In this document: positions 8,679-18,041 of the stretch, one piece after another
How the letters are laid out: the number at the start of each line of letters is the position of its first letter
How positions within the stretch are numbered: the first letter of the stretch is position 1
Assembly: GCA_963701265.1 (NCBI GenBank)
Contig: OY969581.1
Location: forward strand, 1,922,001-1,986,000
Length of the DNA stretch: 64,000 nucleotides
Direction: 5' to 3'
Origin: VRUE01 sp963701265
GTDB lineage: Bacteria; Actinomycetota; Thermoleophilia; Solirubrobacterales; 70-9
Position numbers and translations under genes: made by a program
The notes under the pieces: generated by a model
What the model saw: only the letters and a program-made list of their open reading frames with translations
Database searches by the model: none
What the model was told of the DNA's origin: nothing

Positions 8679-9545
8679 GTGCAGATAGGGATCGGGCTCG
8701 CCTTTGCCGCGGCGCTGCTGACCAACCTCGCCTCGCTGCTCAAGCACCGGGGCTGCCACCGCGCAGCGCCGGTGCGCCTGCAGGAACCACTGCGCAGCGC
8801 CCGCGGCCTGGCCTCATCCCCCTGGTTCGCAGCCGGCTGGGGACTGGCGGCTGTGGCCTGGCTGGTCCACGTCGCCGCCCTCTCGATGGCGCCGATCTCG
8901 ATCGTCCAAGCCGTGCTCGCCGGCGGCGCCGTCACCCTCGCGGTGATGGCACAGCGCGTCTTCGGCGACGCGGTCGAGCCGCGCCAGTGGCTCGCCCTGC
9001 TGCTCGGCGGCGCCGGCCTGGCACTGCTCGTGCTCACCGTCCCCCACTTCAGCGGCGATCACTCCGGTTTCGCGATCGGCAGCATGCTCGGCTTCGAGGG
9101 TGGGCTCGCCCTGCTCGCGATCGGGCTGGCGCTCGGGCACCAGTCCGAGCGGCTGGCCGATCACAGCGAGATCCTGCTTGCCGCTGCCGCCGGCGTCCTC
9201 TTCGCCCTCGCCGGCGTTGCGATCAAGGGGCTGACCGGCGCCAGTGGCGTTTCCATTGCCGTGCTCGCACCCTGGATCGCGCTGACCGTGGTCGCCGGCA
9301 TCGGCGCCCAGTACGCCGCCGCGGCGGCGCTTCAGCGCGGCGGCGCGATCGAGACGATCGGCCTGATCGGCCTGATCGCCAACGCCGCCCAGATCGCCGG
9401 CGGCGTGCTCGTCTTCGGCGACCCATTGGCGGGGAGCCCGCTGGGCTTGGTGCTGCAGGGAAGCGCCTTCGTCATGGTCTGCGCCTCGGCCCTGCTGATC
9501 CCCGGTCGGCGCACCGCCGCGGCGCCTGTCCCGGCCACGGCCTAG
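8679..9545 (+). CDS. DMT-superfamily (EamA-like) membrane transporter
   Basis: A 288-residue integral membrane protein with about nine hydrophobic helices. The two-half arrangement is typical of the drug/metabolite transporter superfamily (MAPISIVQAVLAGGAVTLAV in the first half, GGAIETIGLIGLIANAAQIAGG in the second). Start GTG 8679 is the first plausible one after the previous gene, and no good ribosome site is visible. The substrate is unknown. It is probably transcribed with the preceding two genes, given the 21-bp gap. Confidence 0.75.
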   Translation: MQIGIGLAFAAALLTNLASLLKHRGCHRAAPVRLQEPLRSARGLASSPWFAAGWGLAAVAWLVHVAALSMAPISIVQAVLAGGAVTLAVMAQRVFGDAVEPRQWLALLLGGAGLALLVLTVPHFSGDHSGFAIGSMLGFEGGLALLAIGLALGHQSERLADHSEILLAAAAGVLFALAGVAIKGLTGASGVSIAVLAPWIALTVVAGIGAQYAAAAALQRGGAIETIGLIGLIANAAQIAGGVLVFGDPLAGSPLGLVLQGSAFVMVCASALLIPGRRTAAAPVPATA

Positions 9546-9554
9546 AACGAACCC

Positions 9555-9585
9555 GGCGCGACGGGCCCGATGGACCCGCCGCGCC
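9555..9585. terminator. GC-rich bidirectional hairpin
   Basis: GGCGCGACGGG (9555-9565) and CCCGCCGCGCC (9575-9585) pair with one A/C mismatch around a 9-nt loop. They lie between the transporter stop and the stop of the convergent large secreted-protein gene. Confidence 0.55.
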
Positions 9586-9615
9586 GTGTTGAGGCGTCCT
9601 CTTACCGCCGCCCGT

Positions 9616-12519
9616 TCAGCAGCCGCTCACCTTGAGCGGCAGACGGTTGTTCTTGACCTTCTTGCCGTTCTGTCCCTTCAGGTTCATCACCGAGGACAGT
9701 GGGCCCTGACAGAGGTTCCTGGAGTTGACCAGGAGGCCCTTCTTCTTGCCGCCTTCCATGCGCAGGATGAACTTCTTCACCGGCACGTCGGGCGTGTTGT
9801 TGAACACGGTCTTGATCCCTCCGTTCTTGGAGCTGATCACGCCGTATATCTGGACGTTCACCTGGCCGCGAAGGTCGGCGACCAGATCGGGCAATTCGTG
9901 GCTGGAGGAGGTCAGGTAGACCGGCCCCTTCAGCTTCTTGTCGAGCAACGGGCTCTTTGCTTCCGCGTGCCCGTAGATCGCCTTCTTCGGGCATGTCCTG
10001 GAGGCCAGCTGCGGCCTCGTGCAGACGGTCCCGATGTTCCCCTGGTCGAGGAACAGTGCGCGGGGCAGCGCCAGGGCGCTGCGCAGCACGTTGGCATCAC
10101 CGTTGCGGGTTTCGAGGATCGCCCGCAGCTTCGGGTGCTTGGCCCGGTTGGTGTTGCCCTTGGCGAACAGACGCGTGTGCAGCTTCGGCTTGAAGCCGAG
10201 CTTGTTGCACTGCGTCGCCTGGAACGGCGCCGAGACGGCGTAGCTGCTCCAAGCCGCCGGGCTGGTCGGGTCGCCGCCACCACCGTTGATCGTGCCGGCA
10301 GTTGCCTGGGCGGCACAGTTCGTCGGGTTGAGCATGAACTTGCTGCGGTCGACGTTGACGTCGATCGCCCGCAGGTCCAGCTTGACGCCGCCGAACACAT
10401 CGGGGATTGCATCGGAGACCGCGTTCACCTGAGCGGTTCTCGGGTTGACGTTGAGCGCCACCCGGACGACCACGGTGCCGAGGTCGAACGGCCCCGAGAG
10501 TGCCGGGGTGATCGCCGCCATCGACAGCGGTGCGCCCTTGTACGGGCCGGCGAGGTAGGCGTTACCGGCAAGCGTCACCGGATGGTCACCGGTCCCGGCG
10601 GTGGTTGAGGTAGTCCCGATCTTGCTTGCGTCCGAACAGCTTGAGCTCGCCTTCTCGGCGGCTCCGGTACTTGCTGCTGCAGCGGACAGTGCGCCCTCCG
10701 AGCAGTACGGGATTCCGGAGAGATTGCCGGTCAGGCCTTTCGGCAAGGTCACGTTGACCAGCTTCACCTCTTGCTGCCCGTCGGGCCGGCCGATGTTTAC
10801 CCGGAACGGGCTGTACTTGCCCGCCTTGGTGCTGTCGGACTTGGCCGTGTAGGGCGGTGTGAATTTCCGCTCCGCCATCGTGGCCGGGCAGGTTCCGCCG
10901 CCAGGCACGCTGGAGAGGGTGAATTTGCTGCTCACCGGCACCTGTTGCCCAGGCCGCGCCCACGGTTCCATCTGCCCCGTGGTCTCAGCCGTCGAGCAGG
11001 TCGGCGGGCTGGTCAGCACCTCTTTCGAGCCGTCGAAGTGCAGCGCGACCGATTTGAACGGCGCCTGGGGCAGGCCGTCTGGAACTTTGCCAGCAACGGT
11101 CCCAACCACTTCCCGGTCGTAGAACGTCGTGGTCAGCTGCCCTGTTTTCGCGTTGGCGGCGGTGTTGCCGATCAACCGGACGACAACTCCGTGGTTCACG
11201 TCCTTGGCTTCGGCCAGGATCCTGAACTCTTCACCTGATTCTGGATCGGAGCTCTTTTGTTGACCGACGTAGAGCTTCCCGGTTAGCGGGTTCGGCAAGG
11301 GCGGCGTGTCGATCGTGATTGTGCCGACCTCGGAACTGGCCGGGCATTCGTTGTCGTTGACCCGAACGCCCTTCTTGAACTGGGAGTCAGAACAGGCGAC
11401 GAGCCCATTCGAGCCCGATGGGTTGAGGCCCATGCCGGCCGGCAGCGTCACTTTCGCCTGGCGCAGGTGCGATTGCGATTGTGTGCCTCCACCGGTTATG
11501 AAAGGAATGCTGGTTACGACGTCAGCCGCAGCTGGCGAGTCAACATTTGCAGTACCGGGAGCAACGTCGACCGTCGGCGTGAAGGGCACCGTCTCGCAAT
11601 CTTCTTGTTCGAATTTGGTCCCGGTCGAACTTTCGATCCTTGCTTCAACCGGCGATGAACCGCTGGGGAAAAGCGGGTTGGGGTCTTCACGCGCTGAAGC
11701 GCGGAAGAAGGTCGAGTAGAGCTTTTCGTTGGGTGCCGCCGGAGGGAAGCAGGTAGTCGGGTTGGTGATGTAGGTGCCATCACCCGACTGGCCGAAGTTG
11801 ACCAACCTGCTTCGCAGAGTTTTGAAGACTGGTGATTCGGGTGGCGTAACAATCGTGAAGTTCTCGTGGTAGTCGTTCTCCCAAGTGACATCGGTCGTCA
11901 GGAAGACCGCCGATTTCGCTGCTCCAACCTTGAATCCGAAGAGTGCCGGTTCACCCGGTTTCGGCTCGAGGTTGTAGAGCGTGACTTTGGTCGCCAGGGC
12001 TTCACTCGGTTGAAGCACGAAGTTTTTCGGCAGGGTCGCGGGGGGCGGCGCCGGGTTGGGTATTTCGGTCTTGAGGGCGACCGTCACTTCCTCGCGGCCC
12101 ACTTTCGAACCGCCTGGACACAGCGTCTCATCCGCTTCGAAGGTTGCCAACGGACAACGTTCGGTGGCCAGCGGATTGACGGTCAGCCCCGGCGGGAGTT
12201 CGACCCGAAGAACGTTGATTTCTTTTTCGGGTTCTTCGAGCGTGTTGGGCACGATCACTTTGTGTTTGAGCGTGTACTGCGTAAAACCGATCGGCGGATG
12301 ACCGGCGGCTTTGACGAAGTAGTCCGGGTTTGCAGGCGAACACTTCGGTTCGTCGAGAATGTTGTTGCACGTCCCAGCCTGCCAACCGTCTTCAGCACTC
12401 GCGGTTGGACTCTGGGGTGCGATGATTTCCGGGGTGTCGGTGGCAGCTTGTGCAACCGACACCATCGGTACAAGCCACAAGGCCATCACCGCACAAAAAA
12501 AGATCAAGCGCCTAGCCAT
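9616..12519 (-). CDS. Large secreted beta-rich repeat protein
   Basis: A 967-residue exported protein. The N-terminus is a Sec signal peptide (MARRLIFFCAVMALWLVPM..AQA), and ATG 12519 follows a GAGGAGAG site. The body holds three recognisable copies of one module. Each starts with a 'LPxGLxxN' strand (LPPGLTVNP, LPAGMGLNP, LPKGLTGN), then a Cys-bounded segment ending in 'CPxxSxVG' or 'CSDASKIG', then a 'L.GxxYxGxxx' strand. Many paired cysteines and a basic Lys-rich C-terminus (GGKKKGLL, NGKKVKNN) follow. No catalytic motif is seen. Similar large exported proteins recur in Solirubrobacterales-type genomes, and a cell-surface or adhesin role is a guess. An in-frame start 34 codons upstream is rejected because it precedes the signal peptide. 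Confidence 0.85.
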   Translation of the reverse strand: MARRLIFFCAVMALWLVPMVSVAQAATDTPEIIAPQSPTASAEDGWQAGTCNNILDEPKCSPANPDYFVKAAGHPPIGFTQYTLKHKVIVPNTLEEPEKEINVLRVELPPGLTVNPLATERCPLATFEADETLCPGGSKVGREEVTVALKTEIPNPAPPPATLPKNFVLQPSEALATKVTLYNLEPKPGEPALFGFKVGAAKSAVFLTTDVTWENDYHENFTIVTPPESPVFKTLRSRLVNFGQSGDGTYITNPTTCFPPAAPNEKLYSTFFRASAREDPNPLFPSGSSPVEARIESSTGTKFEQEDCETVPFTPTVDVAPGTANVDSPAAADVVTSIPFITGGGTQSQSHLRQAKVTLPAGMGLNPSGSNGLVACSDSQFKKGVRVNDNECPASSEVGTITIDTPPLPNPLTGKLYVGQQKSSDPESGEEFRILAEAKDVNHGVVVRLIGNTAANAKTGQLTTTFYDREVVGTVAGKVPDGLPQAPFKSVALHFDGSKEVLTSPPTCSTAETTGQMEPWARPGQQVPVSSKFTLSSVPGGGTCPATMAERKFTPPYTAKSDSTKAGKYSPFRVNIGRPDGQQEVKLVNVTLPKGLTGNLSGIPYCSEGALSAAAASTGAAEKASSSCSDASKIGTTSTTAGTGDHPVTLAGNAYLAGPYKGAPLSMAAITPALSGPFDLGTVVVRVALNVNPRTAQVNAVSDAIPDVFGGVKLDLRAIDVNVDRSKFMLNPTNCAAQATAGTINGGGGDPTSPAAWSSYAVSAPFQATQCNKLGFKPKLHTRLFAKGNTNRAKHPKLRAILETRNGDANVLRSALALPRALFLDQGNIGTVCTRPQLASRTCPKKAIYGHAEAKSPLLDKKLKGPVYLTSSSHELPDLVADLRGQVNVQIYGVISSKNGGIKTVFNNTPDVPVKKFILRMEGGKKKGLLVNSRNLCQGPLSSVMNLKGQNGKKVKNNRLPLKVSGC

Positions 12520-12680
12520 TCGTCTCTCCTCTGGTCGCATCGACGTTCCCATTGCGTCCCTGCGTATGGCGCTAAATCTCTCCGCGCCTCTACGGTAGCT
12601 ACCTCTACCCGCCGGCTTCAAGGGGGGAAACCCGCAGAGCCCCGTTTGCTTGCGTCAATTGGTGTAATCGACGGGCTTTG

Positions 12681-12700
12681 TTTGGCTCCAGAAAGCCAAA
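12681..12700. repeat. Small hairpin TTTGGCT/AGCCAAA
   Basis: Inverted repeat with 7-nt arms (12681-12687 and 12694-12700) in the 218-bp divergent region between the secreted-protein gene and the SRPBCC-like gene. It could be an operator or a leader hairpin; nothing decides between them. Confidence 0.3.
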
Positions 12701-12737
12701 TGCCGCGCGGGTTTACCCCTTAATAGGATCTTTGACG

Positions 12738-13196
12738 ATGGTGCCCGAATCGCCCCTTCCTTACGTCGATGAGCTCGCTGTCGACGTCGCCGCCGATCGC
12801 GATGCGACCTGGGGGGCACTGCTGCACGTCGTCGAGCGCTCGTTCGCTTCGGCCCGCGGCCGCGGCCCCGCCCGCCTGCTCGCCTGCGAAGACACCACGC
12901 CCTCGGGCCCGCGCCCGCTGGCGCAGGGATCCGCCTTCCCCGGCTTCCACGTCGAGACCGCGGACCCGGAGAAGGAGCTGGCGCTTGCCGGGCGACACCG
13001 CTTCTCGACCTACCTGCTGACCTTCCGTCTCGACGACGGAGACGCGGGCCAGACGAAGATCACTGCCGAAACACGCGCCACCTTCCCCGGCCTCAAGGGC
13101 GGCGTCTACCGCGCCCTTGTGATCGGCACCCACATGCACGTCCTGGTGACCCGGCGGCTGCTGACCGCAGCCAGGCGCCGGGCCGAGCGCCCCTGA
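12738..13196 (+). CDS. SRPBCC-like small protein
   Basis: A 152-residue soluble protein. It begins with a beta strand and 'VAADRDATWGALLHVV', as START/SRPBCC lipid-binding folds do (V.a....W..L). It ends with a long helix (GGVYRALVIGTHMHVLVTRRLL), also typical of the fold, and the middle strand pattern FSTYLLTFRLDD..KITAETRA fits. ATG 12738 matches the domain start; earlier in-frame starts add no similarity. Ligand and role are unknown. Another SRPBCC gene and an SDR lie just downstream, a grouping often seen in actinobacteria. Confidence 0.65.
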   Translation: MVPESPLPYVDELAVDVAADRDATWGALLHVVERSFASARGRGPARLLACEDTTPSGPRPLAQGSAFPGFHVETADPEKELALAGRHRFSTYLLTFRLDDGDAGQTKITAETRATFPGLKGGVYRALVIGTHMHVLVTRRLLTAARRRAERP

Positions 13197-13221
13197 CGGC
13201 CCCGCGCATCCGCCCGTTTGA

Positions 13222-13314
13222 TCAGCCGTTGCGGCCGATGAGCATGATGCCGGCGATCGAGGCGGTGGCCAGCAGGGCCAGCGCGATATCGGTGCGGCGC
13301 TCGTTGTCTCTCAT
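13222..13314 (-). CDS. Possible 30-aa single-span membrane peptide
   Basis: A short ORF reading MRDNERRTD, then a hydrophobic helix of about 17 residues (IALALLATASIAGIMLI) and GRNG. A charged N-terminus followed by one transmembrane span is typical of small actinobacterial membrane peptides. The ribosome site is weak (GTGGG). It lies between a convergent and a same-strand gene. Only composition supports it. Confidence 0.35.
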   Translation of the reverse strand: MRDNERRTDIALALLATASIAGIMLIGRNG

Positions 13315-13364
13315 CCCACACTTAGAACACTCACGGGCGCGGGATGATGCTCTCGGGCCGGCCC

Positions 13365-14207
13365 TCAGCCGCCTTCCTCGACAAAAGCTCGGCGCAGCGC
13401 CTCGTCGAAGGTCTCGGGCGAGATCCCGAAGGGCTCGGCGCCGCTCGGGTCGGTGACCACCGTCGCACTGGTCAGTCCCTCGATCAACGGCCGCGCCACG
13501 TTGGTGTCGACCGGGGTCACCAAGCCCAGCCAAAGCGAGGAGAGCCAGGGCGTGATCAGGGGAACCGGAACCTGGCGCCGCGGCTCCTTGCCCATCGCGA
13601 TCGCCATGCGGTCGAGCATGTCGGCGTAGGAAAGAACGTCGGGGCCGCCGATCTGGACCTCGCGCCCCTCGGACTCCGGGACCTCGGGAGCGCGCCGCAG
13701 GTACTCGACCGTGGCATCGATGCCGATCGGCTGGGTGTCGGTGCGCAACCAGCTCGGCGCGATCATCACCGGCAGTCGCCCCACCAGGTAGCGCAGGGTC
13801 TTGTAGGACTCGCTGCCGGCCCCGACCACCATCGCGGCGCGGAAGTAAGTCAGCGGCGGTCCCTCGGCGTCCAGGACCTGCGCAGTTTGATGGCGGCTCT
13901 GCAGGTGCTCGGAGGCATCGTCGCCGCCGAGGCCACCGAGGTAGATCACCCGTTTGACTCCTTCGCGCTTCGCCATGTGGGCGAAGTTGGTGGCGCCGGT
14001 GCGCTCGCGCTCGGCGTAGCCCCCTCCCCCACCCATCGCGTGAACGAGGTAGTAGGCGACATCGACATCCGCACCCGCGCCGGCGAGGCTCTCCGCGTCG
14101 GTGATGTCCCCCTCGTGCAGCTCCATCCCGGCCGCCTCCAGGTGCCGCCCCTTGGCGCGATCGCGGACAAGACAACGGACCGAGGCGTCAGAGTCCGCGA
14201 GCACCAT
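13365..14207 (-). CDS. NAD(P)-binding atypical SDR/NmrA-like oxidoreductase (start unclear)
   Basis: From ATG 14207 the protein has 280 residues and shows an atypical short-chain dehydrogenase pattern: DVDVAYYLVHAMGG, KRVIYLGGLGG, YFRAAMVVGAGSE and a C-terminal substrate lobe. The essential dinucleotide-binding motif GATGFVGGRL is encoded just upstream (about 14211-14243) in the same frame. However, no ATG, GTG or TTG occurs before an in-frame TAG at 14274-14276. A nearby ATG (14267-14265) is out of frame and would join perfectly if one base were missing, so a sequence error or mutation at the 5' end is likely. Neighbouring SRPBCC genes suggest a shared lipid or quinone-related role, which is unproven. 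Confidence 0.8.
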   Translation of the reverse strand: MVLADSDASVRCLVRDRAKGRHLEAAGMELHEGDITDAESLAGAGADVDVAYYLVHAMGGGGGYAERERTGATNFAHMAKREGVKRVIYLGGLGGDDASEHLQSRHQTAQVLDAEGPPLTYFRAAMVVGAGSESYKTLRYLVGRLPVMIAPSWLRTDTQPIGIDATVEYLRRAPEVPESEGREVQIGGPDVLSYADMLDRMAIAMGKEPRRQVPVPLITPWLSSLWLGLVTPVDTNVARPLIEGLTSATVVTDPSGAEPFGISPETFDEALRRAFVEEGG

Positions 14208-14302
14208 CGCCAGCCTGCCGCCGACAAATCCGGTCGCTCCAGCGATGAGGATGCGTTGTGCGATCCATTCAAGCTACCCGGCCGGGCTGCGAAGCTAAGC
14301 CG

Positions 14303-14764
14303 ATGCGTATCCATCTGCTCGAGCGCAGCCAGCGCGTGGAGGTGCCGATCGACCGGGCCTTCGCCTTCTATGGCGACGAGCGCAACCTCGAGCCGCTGAC
14401 CCCGCCCTGGCTCCACTTCGAGGTGACGACCCCGCGCCCGATCTCGATGGCGGCCGGCACCCTGCTCGAGTACCGGCTGAAGCTGCATGGCATCCCAGTC
14501 CGCTGGCGCACCCGGATCGACAGCTGGGAGCCGCCGTCGCGCTTCACCGACTTCCAGGAGAAGGGCCCCTACTCGCTCTGGGAGCACACCCATACCTTTG
14601 AGGCCGACGGCGACGGCGCCACGGTCATCCACGACCAGGTTCGCTACTCGATCCCCTTCGGCCCGCTCGGCACGCTCGCCCACCGGCTCTTCGTCCGCCG
14701 TGACCTCGAGCGGATCTTCGACTTCAGACGGGACGCCATCGCTGAGCGCATCGGATCGGCCTAG
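14303..14764 (+). CDS. SRPBCC family protein
   Basis: A 153-residue cytosolic protein of the SRPBCC (START-like) fold: VEVPIDRAFAFYGDERNLEPLTPPWLHF, IPVRWRTRIDSWEPPSRFTDFQEKGPYSLWEHTHTF, a 'IHDQVRYSIPFGPLG' strand and a C-terminal helix. Such proteins bind hydrophobic ligands, and in many genomes they are fused to or paired with atypical SDRs such as the one encoded divergently here. ATG 14303 begins at the domain edge; the open frame upstream is not similar to anything. No catalytic residues are defined for the family. Confidence 0.8.
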   Translation: MRIHLLERSQRVEVPIDRAFAFYGDERNLEPLTPPWLHFEVTTPRPISMAAGTLLEYRLKLHGIPVRWRTRIDSWEPPSRFTDFQEKGPYSLWEHTHTFEADGDGATVIHDQVRYSIPFGPLGTLAHRLFVRRDLERIFDFRRDAIAERIGSA

Positions 14765-14774
14765 CGGCGAAACG

Positions 14775-15968
14775 TCACTGCGGCGGTGCCTCGGGTCTCC
14801 GTGGCGCAGCGGTGGGATTTGGCGCTTTCTCCTCCTCCCAGACCGCGCGTATATAGAGAGTGAGGATGGTCGCAGCGGTAATCGTCTCCGCCAGTAGAAG
14901 CATGCGCATGGCCTGCGTTGCGGGCTTGACAGGCGAGTCGCCGCCGCCGAAGGCTCCGCTGACCGCCAGGTAGACGAAGTCGCCAAAGCGCACGGTGTGC
15001 TGACCCACTCCCCGCCAGGCGGTCGGCTCGATGATCCAAACGACCAGGTACACGCAGAGCCAGGCCAGGATGAACCCGAAGGCAAGGAGTGCGGGGCCGA
15101 CGGTCCGGAACCTCGTTACCCGGCCCCTCAGCTTGACTATCGCCGGCTCGCTGCGGCGGAACTCGCTGAGCAGGTTCGCGATTTTGATCGCGGCGGCGAG
15201 GTAGATGGCGTAGCCGGCCAGGACTTCGTAGCCGCCAACCAGACGGCGGCGGAGCCGGCCGAAATCGAGTTCGGCGGGAACCTCGCCGGAGGGGTCTTCT
15301 CGCAGTCGCCGAACCGCCTCGGCGTGCGCCCGCAACCGCCTTCGCCCGGCAGGCAGCAGGGTCCAGCGCAGGCCCGATTCCATCACCCGCAACCGCTCCG
15401 AGGTGGAGGTCAGCTTCTCGCGTAGCGCCTCGGGGTCGTCGAACTCATCGGGCAGGTCGGTCGTACTCCCAAAACTGAGCCTGTCGAAGACCGCACCCAG
15501 TTCCCCGACCATGTAGACGTAGAAGGCGCTGAGGCCGAGCACGGTGAGTAGGTCGATGACGAACATCGCCGCGCCGCCGCGGGTGAGGGTGATCGGCAGG
15601 GCGCCGATCGCCAGCAGGGTCAAGAAACCGACCATCGCCGCGCGGCGACGGCGCGTAGCGATGCCGGCCGCATCCGGAAAGCTGGCCGCCACCAGACAGC
15701 CGCCGACCAGCCAGATCGCGAGCGCCATCGCCTTCGTGAATTCGGTAACGCCGAGGCCGGCGGGCAAGAGCAGGGCGAGGGCCAGCACCGCCAGCATCAA
15801 GGCGAGGACGGCGAAGGTCAGGTTGCGAACCCACCGCTCCATCCTCTGAGCCGACTCGACATAGGAGTCGATCGATGCCTTCAGGGCCTCCGGATCAACC
15901 CGCGTCTGGGTTCCGGGTCTCGGCTCGCCGCTGCGATCGCTCGGACCCCCCGCCATCGGCGCCAGCAT
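14775..15968 (-). CDS. Polytopic membrane protein with a degenerate ion-channel-like C-terminus
   Basis: A 397-residue protein. After a hydrophilic N-terminus there are about four transmembrane segments (FAVLALMLAVLALALLLPAG, MALAIWLVGGCLVAASF, AAMVGFLTLLAIGALPI, MFVIDLLTVLGLSAFYVY). A basic cytoplasmic coiled region comes next, then a pair of helices with a pore-loop-like stretch: RFGDFVYLAVSGAFGGGDSPVKPATQAMRMLLLAETI. This matches the tail of two-TM potassium-channel domains (FGDFLY...TVGYGDITPVT...A..EA), but the selectivity motif TVGYG is replaced by GAFGGG. It may be a non-selective or inactive channel relative. Start ATG 15968 or 15956 cannot be separated. Confidence 0.65.
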   Translation of the reverse strand: MLAPMAGGPSDRSGEPRPGTQTRVDPEALKASIDSYVESAQRMERWVRNLTFAVLALMLAVLALALLLPAGLGVTEFTKAMALAIWLVGGCLVAASFPDAAGIATRRRRAAMVGFLTLLAIGALPITLTRGGAAMFVIDLLTVLGLSAFYVYMVGELGAVFDRLSFGSTTDLPDEFDDPEALREKLTSTSERLRVMESGLRWTLLPAGRRRLRAHAEAVRRLREDPSGEVPAELDFGRLRRRLVGGYEVLAGYAIYLAAAIKIANLLSEFRRSEPAIVKLRGRVTRFRTVGPALLAFGFILAWLCVYLVVWIIEPTAWRGVGQHTVRFGDFVYLAVSGAFGGGDSPVKPATQAMRMLLLAETITAATILTLYIRAVWEEEKAPNPTAAPRRPEAPPQ

Positions 15969-16009
15969 CCCACATCGATGCCCATGGACCCGGGCTCTAG
16001 GATGGCCCG

Positions 16010-17144
16010 ATGTCACCTCGCCGCTCCGCTGCCGCTGCCATTGCCCTCGTCGCCTGCCTGGCGGTCGCCGCATCGTCTGCGTCGGCGGCGCCGACCTCGG
16101 CCGACGTCCAGCGCGGCCTGGAGCGGCTGGTCGAAGCGCCGGGCGGCCCGCCGGGGGCAATCGCGACGGATGTACCGCAATGGACGGCTGACGGTGCTGC
16201 GCGCGGGCCAAGCCAACGTCAAGCACAAGCGCCCACCGCGGCCGGCCGACCACATGCGGATTGCCAGCGTCGCCAAGGCCTTCAGTGGCGCCGTCGCCCT
16301 CAACCTCGTCCGCGCCGGCGAGCTCGGCCTCAACGACACGATCGCCCAACGACTGACGGGGATGCCGGCCGCCTGGGGCGCGGTGACGGTGCGGCAGCTG
16401 CTCAACCACACCAGTGGCCTGCCCGACTACACGCAGTCGAAGGGCTTCGCCAAACAGGCGAACGAGGATCCCCGCGGCTACGTTTCGCCCCAGACCATCA
16501 TCGGCTGGGTCCGCGCTGCCCCACTCGAGTTCAGCCCCGGTTCGAGCTATGAGTACTCGAACACCGACAACATCGTCATCGGCCTGATCGTCGAGGCGAT
16601 CACCGGTGAAACCTACGCCAAGGCGCTCGAGCGGATCGTCTTCATCCCCGCCCATCTGCACCAAACCTCGCTGCCGATCAAGGCCGGCCTGCGCCAACCG
16701 TTCATCCATGGCTACTTCGTATCCCCGGGCGAGAGACCAGAGGACGTGTCCACCCTGCTCAGCCCCAGCGGCGCCTGGGCCTCCGGGGCGATCGTCTCGA
16801 CACCGCGGGATCTCAACACCTTCATCCGCTCCTACCTCGGACTCAAGTTCTTCGACCGCGCCCAGCAGCACGAACAGATGACCTTCGTCGCGGGCGGCGA
16901 ATCGAGCCCGCCCGGCCCTGGCAAGAACTCGGCCGGCCTGGCGCTCTTCCGCTACAAGACCAAGTGCGGCACCGTCTACGGCCACACCGGCAACTTCCCC
17001 GGCTACGTGCAGTTCGCCGCCGCAACCGCCGACGGCAGCCGCGCCGTAACCACCTCTCTCAGCATCCCGGCGCCGTCGGGCAAACTTCTCGCCCAGATGC
17101 GCAATCTGCAGACGACCGCGGTCTGCGCCCTGCTCACCAAGTAG
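16010..17144 (+). pseudogene. Secreted serine beta-lactamase-like hydrolase, one-base frameshift
   Basis: ATG 16010 opens a Sec signal peptide (SAAAAIALVACLAVAASSASA) and the first 50 residues. At 16168-16171 one extra A puts the rest in another frame, where the protein continues VYRNGRLTVL and then the class-C beta-lactamase/D-Ala-D-Ala carboxypeptidase motifs. These are SVAK (SxxK nucleophile), YSN (YxN) and HTG (KTG equivalent). Repaired, it would be 377 residues, a normal length for periplasmic serine hydrolases (EstB/peptidase S12-like). All catalytic residues are intact downstream of the shift, so either the mutation is very recent or the base is a sequence error. Confidence 0.82.
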
Positions 17145-17185
17145 AACGACCGCTACCCGACCAAGATGCCCGGTGTAGCCAGCGC

Positions 17186-17929
17186 TCAGCCCTTGCGTTT
17201 GGCCATGCGCTCGAGCTGCTTGCCGAAGGCCCTCTCGACTTCGTCGGACATCGTCATCCGGTAGACGGCAACCAGTGCCTGCATCGAGAGCGGGCGCAGC
17301 TGATCGAGGGCCGCCCGGACATCAGGCCAGCGCTCTTCCGGATAACCCTCCTCTTCAAAGGGCCTCCAGATGTCATCGAGGAAGAGCTTGACGAACTCGT
17401 GGGAGACGGACTTGCAGCGGCTCTGCACCTTGGCGATCACGGCGAGGGCGTGATCGAGCGGCACGCCCGTCGCGACGACGCCCTCGGCGGCGTCCAGCAG
17501 TGAGGGAAACGGCGCCTCGAAGCGGTCGTCATCGATCGGCACGAGGGCGCCGGCATCGATTGCTCGCTTCAGCGCGTCGTCGATCTCGGTCCCAAAGCGG
17601 TCGGCCAACTCCTGGCGGGTGAAGGTCTCGGGTTGCTCGCCATCGAACTCGTCGAGCGCCCGCTTGAAGGAGAGGAACTGCTCGGCGGGCCCCAGGTTCT
17701 GACTCAGCAGCCGCTCGATCCCCTTGAGGTTGAAGCCATCGGTCTGCAGCTCCTGGATCATCCGCAGCCGATCGAGGTGTTCGGGCCCGTAGTAGCCGAC
17801 CCGGTCGCGCACCTCCGGGGCGGGCAGCAGTCCTCGTGCGCGATGCGAGCGAATGTTGCGCACGGTCATCCCCGTCTCCGCGGCGAGCTGTTCGATCGTC
17901 AGGTCGTTCTCGGGCGAGGCGGTCGCCAT
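17186..17929 (-). CDS. MerR-family transcriptional regulator
   Basis: A 247-residue regulator. The N-terminal MerR winged helix (LTIEQLAAETGMTVRNIRSHRARGLLP..RDRVGYYGPEHLDRLRMI) is followed by the coupling helix (LQTDGFNLKGIERLL). A long C-terminal domain of about 150 residues has no metal-binding cysteines, so an organic or lipid ligand is likely. ATG 17929 begins 8 codons before the HTH. It is divergent from the reductase-desaturase operon with a 112-bp intergenic region and is the obvious candidate to control acyl-desaturase expression; this is inference from position. Confidence 0.88.
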   Translation of the reverse strand: MATASPENDLTIEQLAAETGMTVRNIRSHRARGLLPAPEVRDRVGYYGPEHLDRLRMIQELQTDGFNLKGIERLLSQNLGPAEQFLSFKRALDEFDGEQPETFTRQELADRFGTEIDDALKRAIDAGALVPIDDDRFEAPFPSLLDAAEGVVATGVPLDHALAVIAKVQSRCKSVSHEFVKLFLDDIWRPFEEEGYPEERWPDVRAALDQLRPLSMQALVAVYRMTMSDEVERAFGKQLERMAKRKG

Positions 17930-18041
17930 GTGTGAAACCTATCACTGAAAGACGGCGCACTGTTTGTCGTGACGGCATTTGGTGTTACGTTGTCCTCCGG
18001 CACGGGTATTGCCGCAAAACACCCAGGGAACAAGGAGGAGC

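Noticed and set aside
9586..10608. 340-aa plus-strand open frame opposite the large secreted protein
   Set aside because: No signal peptide or motif. The minus-strand frame has a signal peptide, ribosome site and internal repeats.
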